Of a stretch of DNA of 40,477 nucleotides, positions 16,337 through 23,023 are shown one piece after another. Each line of letters begins with the position of its first letter. The first letter of the stretch is position 1. The position numbers and the translations under genes are program-made. The DNA comes from Acidobacteriota bacterium (lineage in GTDB: Bacteria > Acidobacteriota > Thermoanaerobaculia > Thermoanaerobaculales > Sulfomarinibacteraceae). The notes beneath the pieces were generated by a model. It made no database searches and had not been told where the DNA came from. It saw only the letters and a program-made list of their open reading frames with translations. The DNA lies in the NCBI GenBank assembly GCA_015493585.1, contig WGCW01000105.1:1-40477 (forward strand). Reading direction: 5' to 3'.

Positions 16337-16365
16337 ATGGTAGCCCGGAACACCCCAATCGTCAA
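16337..16365 (-). promoter_or_regulatory. Promoter of the FadL-esterase operon
   Basis: On the minus strand TTGACG (16360-16365) and TACCAT (16337-16342) are separated by 17 nt. The start codon follows about 40 nt later, leaving room for a short leader with its ribosome site. Confidence 0.65.
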
Positions 16366-16444
16366 TGTCAAGTTACCTCACGGCTGTGTGTGGAGCTGGC
16401 CTGGATCATGAAACACAGGAACCATCAAAAGCGACAGCTCCTGG

Positions 16445-16450
16445 TAGACT
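16445..16450 (+). promoter_or_regulatory. -10 element immediately before the LolC/E-type gene
   Basis: TAGACT (16445-16450) ends eight nucleotides before ATG 16459. With no ribosome site in front of the gene, a leaderless or near-leaderless message is likely. No good -35 is visible. Confidence 0.4.
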
Positions 16451-16458
16451 CATCGCCG

Positions 16459-17652
16459 ATGAGTCTGGAGCTTGAGCTTGCCGTTCGTTTTCTCCGCCGC
16501 CGTTCACGGGGGCTATTGCGGGGGACGGCGCTCGCGGCTCTCGCGGGCGTGGCTCTTGCGACGGCGTCCTTGGTGATCACGCTGGCGGTGATGACGGGCT
16601 ACCGGCAAGCAATTGCAACGGCTTTGCAACGCGGGAACGCACAGATGATTGCCTTTGCTCCCCGGCCGTTGTCTCTCAGCGCCGCAGCGAAGCTGGTGGA
16701 TGCGGTCACTCGGGTTCCGGGCGTTAAGACCGCCGGCCCGGTGATGTACGTCTCGGGCCTCCTGCAGGATCCACGGGATCCGTCAAACCCGCTGGTCGTC
16801 GTTCTCAAGGCGGTTACTCATCCTCCCGCCTACACGCATCTGGCCCAGTGGCCGTCCGGGGGCCCGGAGATCCCGGCCGTGTTGGGATACCGCCTGGCCG
16901 AAAAGGCAGGGGCGCAGAAGGGAGGTAACGTCCAGGTCTTGGTCGCGCCGAAGGCGGGGAGCCTCATCCTTCCATCGATCTCGTGCCGTGTCGCGGGCAT
17001 ATTTCATCTTCAGTTTTCAGAGTTCGACGAGCAGTGGATGATCGTGCCGCTCGATCGTGTGCTCGCCGTGCTTCCAGGAGCGGGCGCGACCGGTCTGGAG
17101 ATCACCCTCGACGATCCAATGGCGGCCCGGAAGCTCCGCCCGGCCGTGGAACGAGCGCTCCCAAGCATGATCGTGACCGACTGGTTCGACATGAACCCCG
17201 CGCTCTTCGCGGCGCTCAAGTGGCAAACGCTGTCGCTCTTCATTGTGTTGAGCCTCGTGGCGGCCGTCGCCTCCTTCCAGGTGAGCTCCGCACTGGTGAT
17301 CGTATCGGTTGAGAAGCGGAAGACATCGGGTGCCTTGCAGGCGATGGGCGCCTCTCCGCGTCTCGTGCAACGCGTTCTGACACGTGTTGGGTTCCTCCTC
17401 GGTGGAGCGGGGGCCTTGACCGGCATTGGATTCGGCTGGTTGGTCAGCGCCGTCATGACCCATTTCCGGATTTTGAGCTTCCCGCCCGGCCTGGCCAAGG
17501 TCTACATGGTGGAGTTCATCCCGCTGCGGGTCACCCCCGTCCATCTGGCCGCCGTGGCCGCCGTTTCTGCCCTCATCATCGCCATCGCCTCGTGGTGGCC
17601 GGCCCGTCAGGCGGCACGCATGGATCCGGTGACAGCTCTCAGGTCCGTCTGA
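16459..17652 (+). CDS. LolC/LolE-type lipoprotein-releasing permease (FtsX/MacB family)
   Basis: The 397-residue product begins with LELAVRFLRRRSRG and a first transmembrane helix (LAALAGVALATASLVITLAV), then a periplasmic MacB_PCD domain of about 210 residues. Three C-terminal helices follow: QTLSLFIVLSLVAAVASFQV with SALVIVSVEKRKTSGALQAM, LLGGAGALTGIGFGWLVSAV, and VHLAAVAAVSALIIAIASWW with PARQAARMDPVTALRSV. This is the LolC/LolE layout; the protein would extract lipoproteins from the inner membrane for LolA. A LolD ATPase gene is not next to it and must be encoded elsewhere. The start is chosen because the family begins at this point and an upstream in-frame extension to 16390 lacks a site. 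Confidence 0.85.
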   Translation: MSLELELAVRFLRRRSRGLLRGTALAALAGVALATASLVITLAVMTGYRQAIATALQRGNAQMIAFAPRPLSLSAAAKLVDAVTRVPGVKTAGPVMYVSGLLQDPRDPSNPLVVVLKAVTHPPAYTHLAQWPSGGPEIPAVLGYRLAEKAGAQKGGNVQVLVAPKAGSLILPSISCRVAGIFHLQFSEFDEQWMIVPLDRVLAVLPGAGATGLEITLDDPMAARKLRPAVERALPSMIVTDWFDMNPALFAALKWQTLSLFIVLSLVAAVASFQVSSALVIVSVEKRKTSGALQAMGASPRLVQRVLTRVGFLLGGAGALTGIGFGWLVSAVMTHFRILSFPPGLAKVYMVEFIPLRVTPVHLAAVAAVSALIIAIASWWPARQAARMDPVTALRSV

Positions 17653-17757
17653 CCCGCACGTTTCACTCGTGATTGCCTCCAACGCAACGATGACTGATGC
17701 ATCATACGGGCTGAGACCGGCTGGCCGCGGCCCAACAACCTCATGATCATGCGGTTT

Positions 17758-17787
17758 TTGACACGAGCTTCCTCATACCTCCAACAT
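17758..17787 (+). promoter_or_regulatory. Weak promoter candidate upstream of the kinase-like gene
   Basis: TTGACA (17758-17763) is a perfect -35 match, but the best hexamer at an 18-nt spacing is CAACAT (17782-17787), a poor -10. The rest of the 17653-17899 gap holds no gene I can support. Confidence 0.25.
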
Positions 17788-17899
17788 GGGACCAGATGAA
17801 GTGGTCTTATGAGCCGCGTCATGCGGAGCGCAGCCTTCGCGACCTTTGCGCTCATGCGGCGTTTGTGCATGAGTTGGGACAAGACGGGGGGGAGAGCCA

Positions 17900-18721
17900 A
17901 TGCCGATTATTACCATCTCACGGGGATCGCTCTCGGGCGGGACGAAGCTCGCCGCGTGTCTGGGGAAGACGCTTGGATACGAGGTTATTTCCCGGGAGGA
18001 TCTGGTCACCAGAGCCGCCGAGCTCTATGGCATTGAGGAAAGGAGACTGTTCGAAGGTTTGAGCCGTGGTCCAAAACTTTTGGAACGGTTCAAAACCAAC
18101 CGGCAGACGTACCTTGCCGTGGCCCAGGCTACGCTCGCCCGCATGGTGCGTGGAGACAAGGTCGTGTACCACGGCCATGCCGGCCACCTGCTCCTCGAAG
18201 GGATCCGGCACGTGTTTCGGCTCAGGATGATCGCCCCTCTCAAGCTCCGGATCCGTGTGGCCATGCGTGAGTACGGCCTTGATGAGGCCGAAGCCACGTC
18301 GTTGATCGAAGCGCGCGACGCAGAGCGAAGATCATGGACACGATTTCTCTACGGCATTGAGTGGGGTGATCCTGAGCTCTACGATCTCACGATCAACTAT
18401 GACAAGATCGGTTTTGAGACGGCGTGTGCGATCGTGGAGGCCACGGTGAGCGGCCCCGAATTCCTCCCCGCTGATCAAGACGCTCAGAAGCTTGATGATC
18501 TTTACCTCAAAGCTCATGTCAAGGCGAGCCTGTTCCTCGATTCCAAGATTGGCGCTGTCGCCGCGGCGATCGAGGTTAGCGCGGCGCAGGGGAACATCAC
18601 ACTGAAGGGGATCCTCCCTGGATCACAGTTCGTCGAGAGGGCGGTCGCCCTGTGTCAAGACTTGCCGGAGGTCAAGGGCGTCGATGCATCGTGGCTGGGA
18701 GGCCGCCAGAATCGTGTCTAG
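17900..18721 (+). CDS. Cytidylate-kinase-like protein with C-terminal BON-like domain
   Basis: The 273-residue product resembles the cytidylate kinase-like family (Cytidylate_kin2 type). The N terminus ITISRGSLSGGTKLAACLGK has the S-R-G-x(n)-G-x-K layout in place of a standard P-loop, followed by LGYEVISREDLVTRAA. VVYHGHAGHLLLEGIRHVFR and RMIAPLKLRIRVAMREYGL are typical of this family, as is the closing LYDLTINYDKIGFETACAIV. A second module at about residues 205-265 (DSKIGAVAAAIEVSAAQGNI, then TLKGILPGSQFVERAVALCQ) looks like a BON domain, usually a lipid- or ligand-binding fold. The true substrate is unknown; these proteins are often linked to energy-metabolism genes in anaerobes. GGGGGGAG lies five nucleotides before the ATG. 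Confidence 0.75.
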   Translation: MPIITISRGSLSGGTKLAACLGKTLGYEVISREDLVTRAAELYGIEERRLFEGLSRGPKLLERFKTNRQTYLAVAQATLARMVRGDKVVYHGHAGHLLLEGIRHVFRLRMIAPLKLRIRVAMREYGLDEAEATSLIEARDAERRSWTRFLYGIEWGDPELYDLTINYDKIGFETACAIVEATVSGPEFLPADQDAQKLDDLYLKAHVKASLFLDSKIGAVAAAIEVSAAQGNITLKGILPGSQFVERAVALCQDLPEVKGVDASWLGGRQNRV

Positions 18722-19030
18722 CACTTCTGAAATCACCGTTTCCCCGGTGTCAAGATCATCCCCATGTGGGCGATTCTCTCAGGCGATCTGCACACGCCCA
18801 CGCCTCCTCCTGCGGAGGCAGAGCCTGAAGGCTCAGCCGGCCTGCGGCCAGGGCGTCGGTTCCGGTCTCTTGCGCTCTTTGCACGTGCGCCGATGCTCGA
18901 CATACCTCCAGGTATGCCTCCGCTCGTCGCACGCGCCAGGCATCAAGATCTTGGCACATCTCATCCGTCAGGATCGCTCACCTGAGGATCATGCCGATTC
19001 AAGGTACCGTTACGTAGAGGTAACGGTTCC
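18722..19030. repeat. Structured intergenic element
   Basis: This stretch is dense in short perfect hairpins: CCTCC-tgc-GGAGG (18806-18818), GAGCC-tgaa-GGCTC (18821-18834), the near-palindrome CATACCT-cc-AGGTATG (18901-18916) and ACCGTTAC-gtagag-GTAACGGT (19006-19027). Two diverged direct repeats bracket it: one starting TCAAGATCATCCCCA near 18749, and one starting TCAAGATCTTGGCAC near 18943, each followed by AGG with GATC. An open frame on the minus strand (18756-18959) is probably a by-product. It may be a mobile REP/MITE-like element or a structured RNA. Confidence 0.5.
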
Positions 19031-19272
19031 GCGGCTGTAACCTTACCGTATCTACCTTATATCATACATATTTTACTTATACTTAGGTAAAAACCGGTTC
19101 AAGCTACGGGCGACGGATCCATGGCTCTCCCTGGATTCAAGACGATCGATATTCCTTCTCGATTCCTCTAACATCCTGTAGAATAATGAGTTCCACTGCA
19201 TGTGAACGATGGTACAGCTCTTGCTTTCCTCGGAGATGAGGCGTGTGGAAGGAGTGCCATGACGAGGAGGTG
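19031..19272. other. AT-rich island and possible promoter region upstream of aprBA
   Basis: The segment 19040-19095 is much more AT-rich than its surroundings and contains several -10-like hexamers on both strands (for example TATACT at 19078-19083). TAGAAT at 19179-19184 is another, nearer the apr genes. None has a convincing -35, so I cannot say which is used. A minus-strand open frame (19073-19438) shows no protein-like features. Confidence 0.35.
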
Positions 19273-19332
19273 ATGCCTGAGAGAGAGTCAATCGGGAAAA
19301 GGGTGCCAGTCGTTTCGGATGTGGAAGCATGA
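19273..19332 (+). CDS. Possible 19-residue leader ORF upstream of aprB
   Basis: ATG 19273 is preceded by GAGGAGGTG, one of the best ribosome sites in the window, and encodes MPERESIGKRVPVVSDVEA. Its stop overlaps (ATGA) an ATG at 19329 that opens a frame running without a stop into aprB. It could be a leader peptide or the residue of an older gene. No protein family is recognisable. Confidence 0.3.
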   Translation: MPERESIGKRVPVVSDVEA

Positions 19333-19475
19333 CGCCGCCACCACCTGTTTCAAGCGCTGCAAGACAAAGGCGTACGAAACTGCCGTTTGCCATCAGTTTC
19401 AACGTGGCGGCACGCAACCGGAGCGGCTCGGGCGTCATTCATGAGTGGCCCAATGAACAGGGTTTGGAGGTGTGC

Positions 19476-19916
19476 ATGCCTAGTTTTGTCAACCCAGAAA
19501 AATGTGACGGGTGTAAGGCTCTCGATAAAACCGCCTGCCAGTACATCTGTCCCAACGACCTCATGGTGCTCGATAAGGACACGATGAAGGCCTACAACCG
19601 TGAGCCCGAAATGTGTTGGGAGTGCTACAACTGCGTCAAGATCTGTCCGAACCAGGCTATCGATGTGCGCGGGTACGCTGACTTCGTCCCAATGGGAGCC
19701 TCGGTGGTCCCCCTTCGTTCAACCGATGCGATCATGTGGACGGTCAAATTCCGTGACGGCAAGGTGAAACGTTTCAAGTTCCCGGTCCGCACCACTCCCG
19801 AGGGACAGGCACAGCCGGCGGGTGGTTTCGACACCGCCCCCGATCTGGATGGTCCGGTCCTCTTCACCGAGCCCGATTCGCTTGGGCTTTCTGCCATCTG
19901 GGTCAAGAAGAGTTAG
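19476..19916 (+). CDS. aprB: Adenylylsulfate (APS) reductase, beta subunit
   Basis: The 146-residue product is the ferredoxin-like subunit of APS reductase and carries two [4Fe-4S] clusters. Ligands are Cys10, 13, 21 and 25 (CDGC...CQYIC) and Cys47, 50, 53 and 57 (CWECYNCVKIC). Trp48 matches the conserved Trp that lies between the cluster and the FAD in characterised AprB. The tail (VPLRSTDAIMWTVKFRDGKV and onward) is the part that wraps around AprA. The enzyme interconverts APS and sulfite plus AMP in the cytoplasm. GGAGG five nucleotides upstream and family length favour ATG 19476, although the frame is open back to 19329. The gene is followed after nine nucleotides by aprA. Confidence 0.97.
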   Translation: MPSFVNPEKCDGCKALDKTACQYICPNDLMVLDKDTMKAYNREPEMCWECYNCVKICPNQAIDVRGYADFVPMGASVVPLRSTDAIMWTVKFRDGKVKRFKFPVRTTPEGQAQPAGGFDTAPDLDGPVLFTEPDSLGLSAIWVKKS

Positions 19917-19925
19917 GAGGCGGAC

Positions 19926-21839
19926 ATGGAGGAAATCAAAACCGTCAGTGTTGATACGGATCTGTTGATTCTCGGCGGTGGTATGGCGGCGTGCGGCGCC
20001 GCCACGGAAGCCGCCTACTGGGCCAAAAAGAACGGCCTCAAGGTGACCATGGTTGACAAGGCCGTCGTGGACCGCTCGGGTGCGGTCGCCATGGGCCTTT
20101 CCGCGATCAACCAGTACGTGGGCCTCAAGGACGGGTGCAATACCGTCCGGGACTACGTCAACTACGTCCGGAACGATTTGATGGGGGTCACTCGCGAGGA
20201 TCTCGTCGCCAACATCGCCCGCCACGTCGATTCCACGGTGCACCTGTTCGAAAAGTGGGGTCTGCCGATCTGGAAAGATGAGGAGGGGAACTACGTTCAT
20301 GAGGGCCGCTGGCAGCTCATGATCAACGGTGAATCGTACAAGGTCATCGTGGCGGAGGCTGCCAAGAACGCCATCGGACCGGAAAACGTCTATGAGCGCG
20401 TGTTCATCACTGGACCGATCATGGATGGCAATAGGTGTGCGGGCGCATACGGCTTTTCCGTTCGCGACAATACGTTCTACGTCTTCCGCGCAAAGGCCGT
20501 CGTTGTGGCGATGGGCGGAGCGGTTCACGTATTCAAGCCAAGGTCCTCCGGCGAGGGCCAAGGGCGTGCGTGGTATCCGCCCTGGAATGCCGGTGCCTCA
20601 ACCTACTTCACCCTCAAGGCCGGTGCCGAGCTGACCTGTCAGGAGGTCCGGTTCATTCCCGTCCGCTTCAAGGATGCCTACGGTCCCGTAGGTGCCTGGT
20701 TCCTGCTCTTCAAGTCTCGGGCGACCAATGCCTTCGGCGGCGAGTACATGCAGGAACGGCGGGACGAGCTGTGCAACTGGGAACCGTACGGCCACGTGAA
20801 GCCGGTCCCGGCGAATCTCAGGAACTACCTGATGATGCTTGACGTCATGGAGGGAAAGGGGCCGATCTACATGCGTACCGAGGAGGCGATCGGCAAGCTT
20901 GCGGAGAAGTACAAGGACGATCCGAAGGCGTACAAGAAGAAGATGAAGGAGCTCGAAGGTGAAGCGTGGGAGGACTTCCTCGACATGACGATCTCCCAGG
21001 CTATCCTGTGGGCTGCCACGAACACCGCCCCTGAGGAAAAGCCATCGGAGATCGCGGCTGCGGAGCCCTACTTCATCGGCTCGCACTCAGGTGCCTCGGG
21101 TGCATGGGTCAGCGGTCCCGCCGACCTCGCGCCGCCTGAGTATTTCTGGGGCTACGAGAACATGTCGACGGTCAAGGGGCTCTTCTGCGCCGGTGACGCC
21201 TCTGGCGCCTCGTCTCATAAGTTCTCGTCCGGATCGCACACCGAGGGGAGGATCGCCGGTAAGTCGGCGATCCGGTACATCGTTGAGGAGCATCCCGATC
21301 TTCCCGAAGTCAGCGACCAGTTGATCACGCAGCTCAAGGAAGAGGTGTACAAGCCGCTGGTAACCTTCGAGGAGAACAAGCCGTTGACGACGCAGCCGGA
21401 TGTCAATCCGGCCTACATCAGGCCGAAGATGTTCATGCTGCGTCTGCAGAAGATCATGGACGAGTACGCCGGCGGGGTGACAGCCCAGTTCACGACCTCG
21501 AAACCATCGCTGGAGAAAGGACTTGAACTACTGACCTTCCTCAAGGAAGATGCGGACAAGCTTGGTGCCGAGAATCTGCATGAACTGATGCGGTGCTGGG
21601 AGAACATCCACCGCATGTACCAGGCGGAGGCGCACGTCCGATCTGTTCTGTTCCGGGAAGAGACCCGCTGGCCCGGCTACTACTTCAGGGCCGATGTCCC
21701 CAATATGGACGAGGAGAACTGGCACTGCTTTGTCAACTGCCGCGTCGATCCAGAGACCGGCGAGTGGGAGATGATGAAAAAGCCAATCGTTCCTCTGTTC
21801 ACACCGAGCTCGGATTTCGAAAGCACGATTGGAGGCTGA
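19926..21839 (+). CDS. aprA: Adenylylsulfate (APS) reductase, alpha subunit
   Basis: The 637-residue product is the FAD-binding catalytic subunit. The Rossmann motif LILGGGMAACGAATEAAYWA is at residues 14-33, followed by DRSGAVAMGLSAINQYVG, DDP/KK-rich helical segments and the C-terminal YRADVPNMDEENWHCFVNCR pattern shared by dissimilatory AprA proteins. VSGPADLAPPEYFWGYENMS and GDASGASSHKFSSGSHTEGR are conserved substrate/FAD segments. It forms the AprBA heterodimer that reduces APS to sulfite or runs in reverse, with electrons exchanged through the Qmo complex encoded just downstream. GGAGG is five nucleotides before the ATG. A strong hairpin follows the stop. Confidence 0.98.
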   Translation: MEEIKTVSVDTDLLILGGGMAACGAATEAAYWAKKNGLKVTMVDKAVVDRSGAVAMGLSAINQYVGLKDGCNTVRDYVNYVRNDLMGVTREDLVANIARHVDSTVHLFEKWGLPIWKDEEGNYVHEGRWQLMINGESYKVIVAEAAKNAIGPENVYERVFITGPIMDGNRCAGAYGFSVRDNTFYVFRAKAVVVAMGGAVHVFKPRSSGEGQGRAWYPPWNAGASTYFTLKAGAELTCQEVRFIPVRFKDAYGPVGAWFLLFKSRATNAFGGEYMQERRDELCNWEPYGHVKPVPANLRNYLMMLDVMEGKGPIYMRTEEAIGKLAEKYKDDPKAYKKKMKELEGEAWEDFLDMTISQAILWAATNTAPEEKPSEIAAAEPYFIGSHSGASGAWVSGPADLAPPEYFWGYENMSTVKGLFCAGDASGASSHKFSSGSHTEGRIAGKSAIRYIVEEHPDLPEVSDQLITQLKEEVYKPLVTFEENKPLTTQPDVNPAYIRPKMFMLRLQKIMDEYAGGVTAQFTTSKPSLEKGLELLTFLKEDADKLGAENLHELMRCWENIHRMYQAEAHVRSVLFREETRWPGYYFRADVPNMDEENWHCFVNCRVDPETGEWEMMKKPIVPLFTPSSDFESTIGG

Positions 21840-21851
21840 GGTCTTGAATGT

Positions 21852-21884
21852 GATCCTGGGCGCTCCGGCGCCCGGGATCTTTCT
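21852..21884 (+). terminator. Terminator/attenuator after aprA
   Basis: GATCCTGGGCGC (21852-21863) pairs with GCGCCCGGGATC (21868-21879), 12 bp with a single G-U pair and a four-base loop, and TTTCT follows. It should reduce read-through into the qmo genes, so that aprBA mRNA is more abundant, or stabilise the aprBA 3' end. Confidence 0.75.
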
Positions 21885-21917
21885 CCATGTTTGAACGGAT
21901 CGAGGTGGAGGTGATGC

Positions 21918-22226
21918 ATGGATGATCTGCAATGCCCGCACTGCGGGATGGCGCTCACACCGATTGAGCTTCCCGAGGTCACTGGGTGGAGCTCCCCGTT
22001 CCATCTTGCCTGCATGAATGATGATTGCCCGTATTACCGGGAATCGTGGCGATGGCTCGAACAGCGATTTGGGGTGAAGGCCGGATACCGGTACCGGCTT
22101 GATCCTGAGACGGGGAAGGCCTCACCGCTGCCGGTTTGGTCGCCGACGGCGCTGAAGGATCACATCCTGGATGCCGAGGTCACCCGGCAACGGCTCTCGC
22201 CGGTTCGCGTGAGTACTGCGTCATGA
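21918..22226 (+). CDS. Small zinc-ribbon-like protein
   Basis: The 102-residue product begins MDDLQCPHCGMALTP and has a second Cys set in CMNDDCPYY, giving a four-Cys zinc-ribbon knuckle; the rest includes SWRWLEQRFGVKAGYRYRLD. I do not recognise a named family. Such a protein could bind nucleic acid, or help assemble a metal-containing complex. Its position between aprA and qmoA in an otherwise well-ordered sulfur operon, and its overlap with the next gene (ATGA at 22223-22226), tie it to this pathway. GGAGGTG lies a few bases before ATG 21918. Confidence 0.7.
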   Translation: MDDLQCPHCGMALTPIELPEVTGWSSPFHLACMNDDCPYYRESWRWLEQRFGVKAGYRYRLDPETGKASPLPVWSPTALKDHILDAEVTRQRLSPVRVSTAS

Positions 22227-23023
22227 ACACGGCAGTGGAGACTCCGCACTGCCTGGAGGGGCGGAAAACACTCGGCGAAGACGGTCATTTCCAGTTTCAC
22301 TGCGGACCTGAGCTGGCCTGCTTCAACACCTGTTGCGCTGACATTAACATCATCTTGACACCTCTGGACGTTCTCAGACTGGCGCGTCATCTCCAGATGA
22401 CGACGACACTGTTTCGGGCCCGTCACACGGTCACGCTCCAGACCAAGGATCTCCAGCTTCCCGTTGTGGCCCTGAAGATGGAGGAGTCCGCGGGACATCC
22501 CTGTCCGTTCGTCGGGCCTCATGGGTGCCGCGTGTACGACGAAAGACCCTGGGCGTGCCGGATGTACCCGATCGGGTTGGCGATGCCTCCTGCTCGGGCG
22601 GGCCAGCCACCCGAGCCTCTCTACTTCCTCTTCGAGGACGGCTTCTGCCACGGCCGGGAAGGTGGGACCGATTGGACCGTCGCCCGGTGGCGTCGGGATC
22701 AGGGTGTCATCGAGCGCGATCGCATCGAGAGGGGTTTTCGCAAGCTCGTGACGCACCCCTGGTTCATCGGAGGCCGCAAGCTCGATCCACGCCGGCAAGA
22801 AGTCTTCCTCATGGCGTGTTACGACCTCGACCGGTTCCGGGAGTTCGTCTTTGAATCGTCGTTCTTGAAACGGTTCGAGATCGACCCTGAAGAAGCCGCA
22901 ACCTACGCCAGAGACGACGAGGCCCTCTTGGCCTTTGCATTTCGATGGACCCGTTTTGCGCTGTTTGGAGAACCTACGCTGACGGCACGGCCGATCGGCG
23001 TGGGATCGGGGAGGAAAAGATGA
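22223..23023 (+). CDS. YkgJ-family cysteine-cluster protein
   Basis: The 266-residue product has the metal-chelating layout of the YkgJ/CxxCxxCC family. An N-terminal cluster (FHCGPELACFNTCC) is followed about 75 residues later by HPCPFVGPHGCRVYDERPWA and CRMYPIG. Members are thought to bind zinc or iron; the biochemical role is unknown. It overlaps both neighbours by four nucleotides (ATGA at each junction), so it is translated together with the zinc-ribbon protein and QmoA. The location suggests a job in Fe-S or metal handling for the Apr-Qmo system; this is inference. Confidence 0.8.
   Translation: MNTAVETPHCLEGRKTLGEDGHFQFHCGPELACFNTCCADINIILTPLDVLRLARHLQMTTTLFRARHTVTLQTKDLQLPVVALKMEESAGHPCPFVGPHGCRVYDERPWACRMYPIGLAMPPARAGQPPEPLYFLFEDGFCHGREGGTDWTVARWRRDQGVIERDRIERGFRKLVTHPWFIGGRKLDPRRQEVFLMACYDLDRFREFVFESSFLKRFEIDPEEAATYARDDEALLAFAFRWTRFALFGEPTLTARPIGVGSGRKR

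Noticed and set aside
17607-17900. 97-codon minus-strand frame between the permease and the kinase-like gene
   Set aside because: No ribosome site and no protein-like pattern; it overlaps the 3' end of the permease gene.
18756-18959. 67-codon minus-strand frame inside the structured intergenic element
   Set aside because: It coincides with the hairpins and repeats of a non-coding element, so the open frame is likely a by-product of the repeat sequence.
18722-19030. Possible CRISPR array in the repeat-rich intergenic region
   Set aside because: Repeats are diverged, only two similar units are visible, spacing is irregular and no cas genes are present.
19073-19438. 121-codon minus-strand frame upstream of aprB
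   Set aside because: No family resemblance and no ribosome site; the region more likely holds the apr promoter and leader.
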